Shown one piece after another: positions 1 to 7,600 of a stretch of 64,000 bases of DNA. Position 1 is the stretch's first letter, and each line of letters opens with the position of its first letter. The position numbers and the translations under genes are program-made. The DNA is taken from contig NZ_CP093313.1 of assembly GCF_025264625.1 (NCBI RefSeq), forward strand, positions 6,448,001 to 6,512,000. Direction: 5' to 3'. The stretch comes from Occallatibacter riparius (GTDB lineage: Bacteria; Acidobacteriota; Terriglobia; Terriglobales; Acidobacteriaceae). The notes beneath the pieces were generated by a model. The model did not search any database and was not told the origin of the DNA. It saw only the letters and a program-made list of their open reading frames with translations.

Positions 1-75
1 GGCCTCCTGCGATCGCGCACAGTATATTCCGATCCAGCCCAAAGGTGAGCGGAAAGCGCCAGACTTAGCGGAACG

Positions 76-107
76 CAAAGAGCCCCGGCCAAAGCCGGGG
101 CTCTTTG
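76..107. terminator. Strong hairpin terminator
   Basis: A perfect 14-bp inverted repeat (arms 76-89 and 94-107, loop CAAA) with A-rich and T-rich outer ends (CAAAGAG / CTCTTTG). It lies just downstream of the minus-strand GvpL/F-like gene and could terminate transcription from either side. Confidence 0.85.
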
Positions 108-140
108 TGCAGCCGTTTCGGAAGCCGCTTTCGAGCTTGC

Positions 141-956
141 CTATGCCATCGCCACGTGCGCGGTCGCTTCGGGAACCCGTACCACCGGTCCCGCCGGACC
201 AGCCGCCACCGGAGCCGTCGGCGTAGCCGTCGTCCCCCGCGTCAGCCGATGCACAAAGTGATAGGGCGGCCAGGGGCCTGAGAGCTGCATCTGGCAGTCC
301 CTCAGCGTAGCGCTGGTTGAGTGAAACTTGTTCTGGTACTTCTCCACGCACTTCCGATCGATCAGGTGCGCAATATCCAGAACCATCTTCCCGCTCTCCG
401 TGAGCCGGCAGCTCACTTCCTCGTCCAGCGGATTGAAAAGCCGGTGCATCTGGAAGCTCACCGCCCGTGCCCGGGTCTGGCGCTCCCGCTGCCGCACCGC
501 GTTTTCGCGCAGGTTCGAAAGATATTCACGACCCACGCCCTCGGCCGGTCCGTGATGGCTGAGTTCCTTCGTGCAGCAATCCTCCACGAAGATCTTCAGG
601 TGCATCTCCGTCTTCCCACGCAGCTTTTCAATATTCCCCATGAACTGCCGCTGGTTTGACCGGATCGACTTGCGGAGCGATTCGTCGTCGTTAAATACCG
701 TCCCAAACCGGAACGGCAATACCGTGGAGTGCTGAAAGCAGTCCGCGATCACACGGGCGTGATCGATTCCCGCCTTCTGGTTCAGATTTTCTGCTGGATT
801 ATGTTCACTGACGATAACGGCTAGGTCACTGGCGGGATACAGGAAAACCTGGTTTCCGCTTACGCCAAGGACGTTCTCTAACGGGACTGGTTTGCGATGA
901 CGGGCCAACTCTGGAAATGCTTGCTTCTCACCAATGCAGTAGGCATACCATGCCAT
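141..956 (-). CDS. GvpL/GvpF-family protein (stand-alone)
   Basis: A 272-aa protein of the gas-vesicle GvpL/GvpF family. It opens with MAWYAYCI, has the VLPFRFGT motif near residues 79-86 and the family hallmark GPWPPYHFV near 227-235, followed by an Ala/Pro/Val-rich tail. In gas-vesicle clusters GvpF/L proteins are accessory or shell-associated. No GvpA, GvpN, GvpK or other gas-vesicle gene is visible here, so a gas-vesicle role cannot be assumed. The frame is open up to position 1028, but the ATG at 956 has AGGGAG about 10 nt upstream and begins at the conserved N-terminus, so it is preferred. Family assignment is confident; function is unknown. Confidence 0.82.
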   Translation of the reverse strand: MAWYAYCIGEKQAFPELARHRKPVPLENVLGVSGNQVFLYPASDLAVIVSEHNPAENLNQKAGIDHARVIADCFQHSTVLPFRFGTVFNDDESLRKSIRSNQRQFMGNIEKLRGKTEMHLKIFVEDCCTKELSHHGPAEGVGREYLSNLRENAVRQRERQTRARAVSFQMHRLFNPLDEEVSCRLTESGKMVLDIAHLIDRKCVEKYQNKFHSTSATLRDCQMQLSGPWPPYHFVHRLTRGTTATPTAPVAAGPAGPVVRVPEATAHVAMA

Positions 957-1307
957 GTTGGAACACTCCCTGCAACGCCGGTAAGCGTTGCCCTGTGCGA
1001 AACGTGGAATCCCCGGGAAAAACTGCATGCGGCGTACAGCCGGGTTTTTTGTTTGCTTACACCCGGTCGAACTGTACCGAATACTAGGCTCACGAAAACA
1101 CGATTGGCAAGCACGGCCATCACACGTGTTAAGAAAAGGTAGCTTACTTAGGTAAATTGGCGTTCATCTCGTCACAATCAGATTCAACGACAACAAAATT
1201 TCCGCCCCGCATTCCGCACCGCCTTCGGTGCACTCTGATCCGCGGAACCGCGGGTGGGCCTCCCCCGAACCCCTGGATCGCCCCCGCTTCGCCCCTGTCC
1301 GTCTATC

Positions 1308-1422
1308 CCCCTCGTCCCCTCTCTCCCTCATGTCCCCCGTGTCCCACGGTCCCTCGTGTCCTCCCTGTCCCTCCTGTCCCCCCGTGTCCCTATTCCCTAT
1401 TCCCTAACCCCTGTCTTCGTAT
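1308..1422. repeat. Degenerate 7-bp pyrimidine repeat tract
   Basis: Almost pure pyrimidine on the plus strand, made of short units such as TGTCCCC, TGTCCCT, CCCTATT and CCCTAAC repeating at about 7 bp. It fills most of the gap before the S1/P1 nuclease gene, ending about 10 bp from its ATG. Similar tracts occur at 7558, 9105, 15077 and 45931-46100. The rest of the gap (957-1307) shows nothing else I recognise. Confidence 0.7.
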
Positions 1423-1431
1423 ACTTTCCTC

Positions 1432-2346
1432 ATGGCGACCCTCTCCCGCTCAGTCTCTGCTGCCCTCGCCGGACTCCTCCTTCTCAGCTCTGTTCCTGCC
1501 GCCCACGCCTGGGGCAATGAAGGTCACCGCCTGATCAATCGTCTCGCCGCCGGCGCCCTGCCGGCTGACACCCCCGCCTTCCTCCGCTCCCCCGCCGCCA
1601 TCCAGCAAATCGAATACCTCGGCCCCGAGCCCGACCGCTGGCGTTCCCCCTCCGAGCCTGAGCTGCTTTCCGCCCAGGCCCCCGAGCACTTCATCGACCT
1701 CGAACCCGCCGACGCCCTGGGTACCCCCCTCCCCCACAAGCGCTTCGATTTCATGCAGAAGGCCTACGCCGCCGGCCAGCGTCCCGACCGCATCGGCCTC
1801 CAGCCCTGGGAAGCCACCGAGATCTGGGAGCGCCTCAAAGCCGCCCTCCGCGAGTACCGCCAGCTCTCCGCTGCACACCAGGACACCCACGACGTCGAGC
1901 AGGCCGCCATCTTCTACGCCGGCTGGCTAGGCCACTACGTCGGCGACGCCTCCCAGCCCCTCCACACCACCGACAAATACAACGGCTGGGTCGGGCCCAA
2001 CCCCAACAACTACACCACTGAGCACAAGATCCACTGGCAATTCGAAGGCATCTTCGTCGCCGCCAATCTCAAAGCCCTAGACGCCCAGCCCAAAATGACG
2101 CCCGTCCACGCCATGGACGGCGACATGTTCGACAGCTATATGGCCTACCTCCGCCACACCGCCACCTATGTTGAGAAGGTCTACCAGCTCGAGAAAGTCG
2201 GCGGATTCACCGGCGCAGGCACCCCCGAGTCGCGCGACTTCACCTCTGAGCGCCTCGCTGCCGGAGCCAGCATGCTCCGCGACATGATCTACACCGCCTG
2301 GCTCGACAGCGGAAAGCCGGTTCCGCAGCCGAGCTACTCGAACTGA
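1432..2346 (+). CDS. S1/P1-type zinc nuclease, secreted
   Basis: A 304-aa protein of the S1/P1 nuclease / zinc-dependent phospholipase C superfamily. Residues 1-26 form a signal peptide (Leu-rich core, cleavage after AHA). Cleavage would expose Trp27 as the new N-terminus. In S1/P1 enzymes the first Trp is itself a zinc ligand, so the predicted cut is functionally meaningful. WGNEGH (27-32) and GHYVGDASQPLH (167-178), with its H-x3-D-x5-H pattern, are the metal-binding signatures, and a further EHKIHW lies near 197-202. It probably degrades single-stranded nucleic acid or 3'-nucleotides outside the cytoplasm. That would fit the nucleoside-salvage genes further on, although it is not in an operon with them. 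Confidence 0.88.
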   Translation: MATLSRSVSAALAGLLLLSSVPAAHAWGNEGHRLINRLAAGALPADTPAFLRSPAAIQQIEYLGPEPDRWRSPSEPELLSAQAPEHFIDLEPADALGTPLPHKRFDFMQKAYAAGQRPDRIGLQPWEATEIWERLKAALREYRQLSAAHQDTHDVEQAAIFYAGWLGHYVGDASQPLHTTDKYNGWVGPNPNNYTTEHKIHWQFEGIFVAANLKALDAQPKMTPVHAMDGDMFDSYMAYLRHTATYVEKVYQLEKVGGFTGAGTPESRDFTSERLAAGASMLRDMIYTAWLDSGKPVPQPSYSN

Positions 2347-2387
2347 AGGTGTATGCGGTTTGGAAAGCCCGTGTCCTCCGGCCCGGC

Positions 2388-5258
2388 CTATGGGGCCGCA
2401 ACAGTGAAGGTGGATGTGCTGAGCGTCCGTGAAAGACCCAGTGAGTCATAGCCTACGGCGGCGACGGTATGTGTCCCCACGGACAGGCCCGACGCGGAAT
2501 AGGTAAGCGACCAGCCGGAGTTTCTATACGCGGGGTTGTTGTAAGCTGTGGCTACATCGGGCCGATACAGGTTCAGCGTGGCATTGCCCACATCGTTGCC
2601 GTCAATCAGGATTTGCACCCTGCTCACCGGCGCTCCATCCTGCGGGTCCACCGCCCAGCCACCGACAAACACGTTATCTGCCTGGGCTATGGTCGTAGAG
2701 TGTGTCCGCGCATCCACGGCCATGCTTATCGCTCCCCACGGCGGGCCAACGCTCGTAGTAGCCACGGTGAAGGTGGCTGTGTTGAACACCCGTGAAAGGC
2801 CTAGTGAGTCGTAACCCACAGCCTCAACCCTATGTATTCCCAGCGGCAACCCCGATGCCGGATAGGTCAAGGACCAGCCGGAGTTTCTATACGCGGCGTT
2901 GTTGTAGGCTGTGGCCACATCGGGCCGATACAGGTTCAGCGTGGCATTCCCCACATCATTGCCGTCGATCAGGATTTGCACCCTGCTCACCGGCGCGCCA
3001 TCCTGTGGATCTACTGCCCAGCCACCGACAAACACGTTATCTGCCTGAGCTATGGTCGTAGAATGTGTCCGCGCATCCATGGCCACGCTTATCGCTCCCC
3101 ACGGCGGGCCCACGCTCGTGGTGTCTACCATAAAACTGACTACCGAGAGCCTTTTGGAGAAGCTCAGCGTGTCATAAGCCACTGCCTGGACGGTATGTGT
3201 CCCCTTTGACAATCCTGACGCGGGATAGGTGAACGTCCAGCCGGAATTCAGATGCGCAGGATTGTTGTGGGCGGCAGCTACATCGGGCCGGGGCTGACCC
3301 AATGTGGCATTGCCTACGTCCATTCCGTCGATCAGGATTTGCACCCTGCCCACCGGAGTGCAATTCTGTGGATCTACTGCCCAGCCACCGACAAACACGT
3401 TATCTGCTTGGGCTATGGTCGTAGAGTGTGTCCGCGGATCCATGGCCACGCTTATCGCTCCCCACGGTTGCGAAACCGCGTTGCCGGAACTGCTGCGTGC
3501 GTGCACAGCATCTCCCGCATAGACGGCCTCGACCTGATGGCCAGCCGGGATAGAGACGCCGCTTATGCTGGCCGTCGTCGTGATCTTGTATGTCATCCAG
3601 CGCAGGCCGTCGGGAGCGGGGCGCTTGATCAGCAGATCCGGGAGGCCATCCCCGTTGAAGTCCGCCGCTATGGGCCCTAGCAAGGTTCCTTCACTTCCTG
3701 CAGGCCCTAGCAAGGTTTCCAGATATTTGGATTGGGCGCCGAAGGTACCGTCGCCGTTGCCCATTAGCACGATCGTGTCCGAGTGGAGGGACAAGGACGG
3801 GAAGTTGTTCATCGCGATGTCCGGAATGCCATCCCCGTTGAAGTCCCCCACCTCAAGGAGACCGGTGTCGCCCAAACCGTCGTCGCCGCTGACCGGATAG
3901 GCAACTTCCGCGTTAAAGGTGCCGTCGCCCCTGCCGATAAGGACGCTCACCACCGCGTTTGTGACGCCCGCCTGCGGGGAGTCGTCAGGAACCACAATGT
4001 CCAGAATGCCGTCCCCGTTGAGGTCCGCAAGGGCCGGTTCTCCAACGTGTCTGGCTCTGCCGGGAAAGTACTCGACCGGTGCGCTGAAGGTACCGTCGCC
4101 CTTTCCAATCAACACTTTCAAGTTACCGCTAAACTGACTGCCGGCAAAAACAAGATCCGGAAAGCCATCGTTGTTGAGGTCTCCGACCGCTATGAAATAG
4201 GGCGAGTTGATCCCCTCGTCCCCGAAATTGGTGACGACCGCCGGCTTGAATGTGCCGTCTCCTTTGCCTGGAAGCACGCCAAGTTTCAACTCACCGCTTT
4301 CCGCAAAAAGCCCAGCGATATCGGGGATGCCGTCATGGTCGAAGTCTCCTACCGCTCCGGCTATCGGATATGCAACCTCCGGCTTGAAAGTGCCATCGCC
4401 CTTCCCCAGGAGCACGCTGCTGAGACCACTCCCGACCGCGAGATCCAGAATGCCATCGCCGTTGAAATCCGCTGACCATGCATCACCGGGCCAAAGTTCC
4501 ACATCATAGGATGTCCCCGCCTTGAATGTGCCGTCTGCCTTCCCTAGGAACACGCCGATATAGCTATAGTTCGAGCTGGGGATAGCCCAATCCAGTATGC
4601 CGTCTCCGTTGAAGTCTCCCACCGCGCCGTGTCCGGGGCCGGGTGGCCAGGTAAAGCCAAATGGCGCAGAGAAGATCATATCCCCCGTCCCCGCCCCCAG
4701 AGACGCTCTCCCAAGAACCCCATTGGCGTTCGCCGTATCCACGAAGCACACCGTTCCGGTTGGCCCGGACCCGCTCCCCCCCGTAACGCTGGCGCTAAAC
4801 GTATAGTTCCCCACAGCTCCGCTCTGCGTAATCGTGGTCGAGGTTGCGCCGTGCCAAACCGTCAGGCTCGATGCTGGGGATGCGCTCGGCAAATACGTCC
4901 GCGTCCCCGCAAACAGTGCTCTGATGCTGTCTGTCCCAAGGCGAGGCCTCAACCTCAGCACTGCCGTGCCGGCTGATGTGAGCTGGGCCGAACCCAGAAG
5001 GTGAATGTCCGTACAGTGCGGAGCCTCGGCATCGCAGAAGTTAACCAGGCCTGGCGTCACCCGTGTCGAACCCGACTCTACCGTCGCGGTCAGGGTTACA
5101 ACCGTTCCGACCGGGACGGATGTAACTTCGGCTCCGCCCGCCGTCACCTGAAGGTCTACAGTGGTTCCAGCGGCCTGCGCGCCAGCCCAGTGAGCGCAAT
5201 ACAGCGAAAGCAAAACGCCAGACAATCCCGAGAGCAGCCGGCCCGTCGTTCTGTGCAT
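2388..5258 (-). CDS. FG-GAP/VCBS-repeat secreted protein with Ig-like domain
   Basis: A 956-aa surface or secreted protein. The signal peptide ends near AHWAGAQA, an N-terminal Ig-like domain follows, then seven FG-GAP/VCBS motifs of the DFNGDGIPD type (for example DFNGDGILD, DLNNDGFPD, DFNGDGLPD), which are calcium-binding beta-propeller signatures. The last ~360 residues are three near-identical 121-residue modules (WGAISVAMDARTHST...). The frame is open to 5381, but the ATG at 5258 has GGGGAGG six bases upstream and starts the signal peptide. Cysteines are few. FG-GAP proteins usually act in adhesion or extracellular binding; the ligand cannot be read from sequence. Confidence 0.85.
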   Translation of the reverse strand: MHRTTGRLLSGLSGVLLSLYCAHWAGAQAAGTTVDLQVTAGGAEVTSVPVGTVVTLTATVESGSTRVTPGLVNFCDAEAPHCTDIHLLGSAQLTSAGTAVLRLRPRLGTDSIRALFAGTRTYLPSASPASSLTVWHGATSTTITQSGAVGNYTFSASVTGGSGSGPTGTVCFVDTANANGVLGRASLGAGTGDMIFSAPFGFTWPPGPGHGAVGDFNGDGILDWAIPSSNYSYIGVFLGKADGTFKAGTSYDVELWPGDAWSADFNGDGILDLAVGSGLSSVLLGKGDGTFKPEVAYPIAGAVGDFDHDGIPDIAGLFAESGELKLGVLPGKGDGTFKPAVVTNFGDEGINSPYFIAVGDLNNDGFPDLVFAGSQFSGNLKVLIGKGDGTFSAPVEYFPGRARHVGEPALADLNGDGILDIVVPDDSPQAGVTNAVVSVLIGRGDGTFNAEVAYPVSGDDGLGDTGLLEVGDFNGDGIPDIAMNNFPSLSLHSDTIVLMGNGDGTFGAQSKYLETLLGPAGSEGTLLGPIAADFNGDGLPDLLIKRPAPDGLRWMTYKITTTASISGVSIPAGHQVEAVYAGDAVHARSSSGNAVSQPWGAISVAMDPRTHSTTIAQADNVFVGGWAVDPQNCTPVGRVQILIDGMDVGNATLGQPRPDVAAAHNNPAHLNSGWTFTYPASGLSKGTHTVQAVAYDTLSFSKRLSVVSFMVDTTSVGPPWGAISVAMDARTHSTTIAQADNVFVGGWAVDPQDGAPVSRVQILIDGNDVGNATLNLYRPDVATAYNNAAYRNSGWSLTYPASGLPLGIHRVEAVGYDSLGLSRVFNTATFTVATTSVGPPWGAISMAVDARTHSTTIAQADNVFVGGWAVDPQDGAPVSRVQILIDGNDVGNATLNLYRPDVATAYNNPAYRNSGWSLTYSASGLSVGTHTVAAVGYDSLGLSRTLSTSTFTVAAP
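2391..3472 (-). repeat. Three tandem 363-bp coding repeats
   Basis: The 3' part of the FG-GAP gene consists of three copies of a 363-bp unit. The marker TGTGTCCGCG recurs at 2701, 3064 and 3427, spacing exactly 363 bp (121 codons). Large blocks are identical between copies, which points to recent duplication or ongoing homogenisation. Confidence 0.88.
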
Positions 5259-5487
5259 GAGAAGCCTCCCCTTCGGGGCCGATTCTGCGCCCATTCTGCC
5301 GGGCAGAATGTGATCACCGATACATTGCTCGGGAGCGCTGGCGAGGCAAAACCCGCAGGCAGAAGGAACCTGCCGTGGCATCTAATCTGTTCGAGTGTCG
5401 GCTTGAAGATTGCTTCGCAGTCACATTCCACTGGCGATGAAAACTCGAGAGCGCACCAAGCTCGTCCCCCCACCCAACTACTGATCC

Positions 5488-5600
5488 GCCGTCATCCTGA
5501 GGAGCCGCACGACGAAGAACCCGCATTTTTTTCGTCTTGCTGCAGCACGAACACGGGTGCCCCATGTTTTCGCTTTTGGAGACGTGGAAAGCAACGAACC
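5488..5600 (+). repeat. Dispersed intergenic repeat, copy A
   Basis: Lies between two minus-strand genes. It has a segment with GTCATCCTGAGGAGC and then GCAGCACGAA...GGGTGCCCCATGTTTTCGC...GAGACGTGG. The second part is found, on the opposite strand and diverged, at 59817-59920 and 61890-61998. No open frame is convincing in the 5259-5707 gap, so I read it as a decayed non-coding repeat. Confidence 0.55.
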
Positions 5601-5707
5601 TGCTCTCGAGTGCACTCACGCACCATGGCCGACCGCAGTTGCTTTCGCGTTACTTTCAGGCTAGGTGGTAATCCGCCCGCAGTCAGGTTCATGATGGCCG
5701 AGGTGGA

Positions 5708-6184
5708 CTAACGCGGCTCATGGGGAATGGGGCAGATTGCCTGCGTGCCGGGGTCCGTCTGACCGCCCACTGGAGCAAAGCGACCGTCTGGTTCGCGCAC
5801 GAGAAACATCAGGTAGGAGCTGCGGTTCGACACCTCAGACGGATCGAATCTGACGAGCGACGGTCCGTTCATCCTTGGTGTGTCGTCTGTTTCTCGGTAG
5901 TGGCGAAGTGTGAATCGTTCGGTCGCTGGATTCCCTTTGAGGACAGCAGAAACGGCGAATACAGTGTCTACCCCAATGACCTCGACTTTGCTTCGCCTTC
6001 CCTCTGAGTCCTGCCGAGCGATGCCGGGCAGAACCGATCTCTCTTTTGTGTCCTCTGTTTTGGTGACCGGGTTGGCAATTACCACGAGGTCGGATTTGGC
6101 CAACATCTCTCGATAGCTGAGAATGGAGACAAGCCTCGCTTGTGCTGGCTCAGGCATCACGCACATCAGAGATTGTCGCCGCAC
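5708..6184 (-). CDS. Hypothetical protein, possibly with a damaged N-terminus
   Basis: About 158 aa. The body reads like a real protein: SYREMLAKSDLVVIANP, VSAVLKGNP, YLMFLVREPDGRFAPVGGQTDP. I do not recognise a named family. The N-terminus is odd: the only in-frame starts are a GTG at 6184 or internal ATGs, giving MRRQSLMCVMPEPAQA, which looks like a poor signal peptide ending AQA. A frame next to it starts MAKSLTFLSGAAT with a better hydrophobic profile and stops at once, which suggests a frameshift inside a former signal peptide. Base composition is less GC-rich than the neighbours. It lies head-to-head with leader cassette A. Confidence 0.55.
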   Translation of the reverse strand: MRRQSLMCVMPEPAQARLVSILSYREMLAKSDLVVIANPVTKTEDTKERSVLPGIARQDSEGRRSKVEVIGVDTVFAVSAVLKGNPATERFTLRHYRETDDTPRMNGPSLVRFDPSEVSNRSSYLMFLVREPDGRFAPVGGQTDPGTQAICPIPHEPR

Positions 6185-6322
6185 CAGATAGGAATGTGAG
6201 GCTCTTCGCCATACGTGTCCAGCTGGTATTCACGACGTGCATTTTAGACGGGTTCTGGGCCATGGTCGCCACATGCCGGAAGTTGGCATGACCACTTGCA
6301 TCCAGCCAACCCTCTGAAATCC

Positions 6323-6511
6323 TGTCAAGCCCCTCACCTGTGGAAAAAAGACCTAACCAGCTCATTCCAATCACCACAAAATGTGGAAAAATAATTGCGA
6401 ATTACGAATCAAATCTGCCATACTTGATATAGAGAAGAAAAACGAATGCCCGCCGGCCAACGGTGGGCATTTTCTTTTGCTCGCAATCCTGCTCTCTAAA
6501 GGGAGTTCTCC
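6323..6511 (+). promoter_or_regulatory. Leader cassette, copy A (twin TTTTCCACA boxes, hairpin, RBS)
   Basis: This 189-bp block aligns along its whole length with 57722-57533 (minus strand). Shared landmarks in order are TGTCAAGCCCC; a first TGTGGAAAA at 6339-6347; CCTAACC; a second TGTGGAAAA at 6382-6390 inside CAAAATGTGGAAAA; TAATTGC; an A/T-rich promoter-like stretch; a hairpin with GGGCATTTTCTTTTGC; and a purine-rich RBS (AAAGGGAG) before ATG 6512. The box-to-box distance is 43 bp in both copies. TTTTCCACA fits the DnaA-box consensus TTWTNCACA, but an unrelated regulator could bind it. Confidence 0.75.
6445..6478 (+). terminator. Attenuator-like hairpin in leader A
   Basis: An 11-bp stem AATGCCCGCCG / CGGTGGGCATT (one G-T wobble), loop GCCAA, followed by TTCTTTT. 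It lies 34 nt upstream of the ATG of the small ORF and inside the presumed transcript, so it looks like an intrinsic terminator within a 5' leader. Confidence 0.65.
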
Positions 6512-6643
6512 ATGCACCTAGCCGACGAAATCACCGCCCCCCACACCCCGGAGCTGCGACCCACGCGCCAACTCGACAAAAGACGGACCTACGCACACAC
6601 CAGCGAGCGCCGCAAATTACGGCTACTCGATGGGAGTAACTAA
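6512..6643 (+). CDS. Small basic protein (43 aa) behind leader A
   Basis: The ATG has AAAGGGAG six bases upstream, and the leader continues into it in the same way as in the second cassette. The product begins MHLADEIT, is rich in Arg/Lys/His and ends LLDGSN. The only similarity I see to the other cassette protein is the DEIT at residues 5-8, which could be chance or a conserved start region after which this gene has decayed. No domain is recognisable and no signal peptide or membrane segment is present. It may be a functional small protein or a remnant. Confidence 0.5.
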   Translation: MHLADEITAPHTPELRPTRQLDKRRTYAHTSERRKLRLLDGSN

Positions 6644-6921
6644 CCTGCTACTGTGTTTACTAGAAAATTAGCTACCCCTCCCCCTGTTTTTACTTCTCCA
6701 TTTATTCGCCAAAAATTGGGTCAAACCCTAGACTCTATTTCAGATACGTGACTACAAAATCCCATAGGTCAAGAACAAGTCGTCGTAACAACTAAATCTA
6801 TATTGTATTTATCAGTAAACATCCCAAAAGTCCGGCTCGATGTCGGGCTTCCGCAGACACACCTGTCGTAGCCACCAGCCAGAATTCGCACTCGAACTGA
6901 CACGTGCAGCCCGCGTATTTT
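6644..6921. other. AT-rich intergenic stretch without a gene
   Basis: After the small ORF, roughly 6650-6830 is clearly more AT-rich than the surroundings (for example TCTATATTGTATTTATC). No ORF, inverted terminal repeat or RNA gene could be supported. It may be the 3' flank of the leader-A locus or a mobile-element scar. Confidence 0.5.
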
Positions 6922-7425
6922 CTAGGAAAGTAATCCTCGCGCCTTAGCTTCCGCAACCGCCGGAACCCGCCTTAGCACCTGCGTCAGCGTCAGGGTCAGC
7001 AGCCCCACCACCGGGATCGCCAGCAGCAGCCACGCCAGCAGCGCCTGCCCCGCCATCACACCCAGTTGCGCAGCCACACTGCTTGAAGCATGCATCAATT
7101 GCATCGGAGACTGCGCCAGCGCCGAGAAATCAAGCGCAGCATGCGTCGCCGGCGCCAGTTTCCCGCCCAGCCGCGCGAACGGAACAATCAGCGCCAACTG
7201 GAACGGCATCGCCGCATAGTTGGCCGCCTGAATCGCCGGCAGATTGAGCCGGAACACGACCGCCAGTACCACGCAGAGCCCCGTCGGCACTCCCACCAGC
7301 GGAATGCACCCCAGCACAAACCCGAGAGCGAGCGTCAGCGCCAGCCGCTGGGGCGAGATGCCCTCCAGCAGCCACGCCGCCGCCCTCTTCTTCATGCTTT
7401 CGAAGGTGTATGCCGTGGGCTTCAT
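6922..7425 (-). CDS. DUF2062 membrane protein
   Basis: A 167-aa protein that matches DUF2062 in layout: a short N-terminal segment, then GISPQRLALTLALGFVLGCIP, a first hairpin of membrane helices (residues ~25-60), a second membrane pair near 65-85, and a long C-terminal membrane segment (~120-150). RLNLPAIQAANY is the family's conserved loop. The function of DUF2062 proteins is not established. AAAGGTAG precedes the ATG. It is transcribed in the same direction as the upstream punA-udk pair but separated from it by about 130 bp. Confidence 0.78.
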   Translation of the reverse strand: MKPTAYTFESMKKRAAAWLLEGISPQRLALTLALGFVLGCIPLVGVPTGLCVVLAVVFRLNLPAIQAANYAAMPFQLALIVPFARLGGKLAPATHAALDFSALAQSPMQLMHASSSVAAQLGVMAGQALLAWLLLAIPVVGLLTLTLTQVLRRVPAVAEAKARGLLS

Positions 7426-7557
7426 GTCTATCTACCTTTACGCATATAGATGCTCAGTGGATTCAACACCGCGTGAAACTTTTAAGTTGCGTACCAACTT
7501 GAACAGCACCGTAGTAATGTGGCGCGCGAACGCAATCCGTGACACCAACGAGCGGTC

Positions 7558-7600
7558 CTATGTCCTCTGTCCCTTTGTCCCTGCCTGTTCCCTGCCTTTC
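7558..7600. repeat. 7-bp repeat tract overlapping the udk 3' end
   Basis: TGTCCTC, TGTCCCT, TTGTCCC, TGCCTGT, TCCCTGC follow each other at 7-bp spacing. The minus-strand reading of this tract encodes the last dozen residues and the TAG stop of the uridine kinase gene. Confidence 0.65.

Noticed and set aside
1157-1534. Open frame of 125 codons upstream of the S1/P1 nuclease
   Set aside because: It runs through the pyrimidine repeat tract, giving Pro/Ser/Leu low complexity, and overlaps the real gene in another frame.
2388-3500. Regularly spaced direct repeats that could be taken for a CRISPR-like array
   Set aside because: Spacing is 363 bp, a multiple of three, and the repeats are in-frame modules of one protein.
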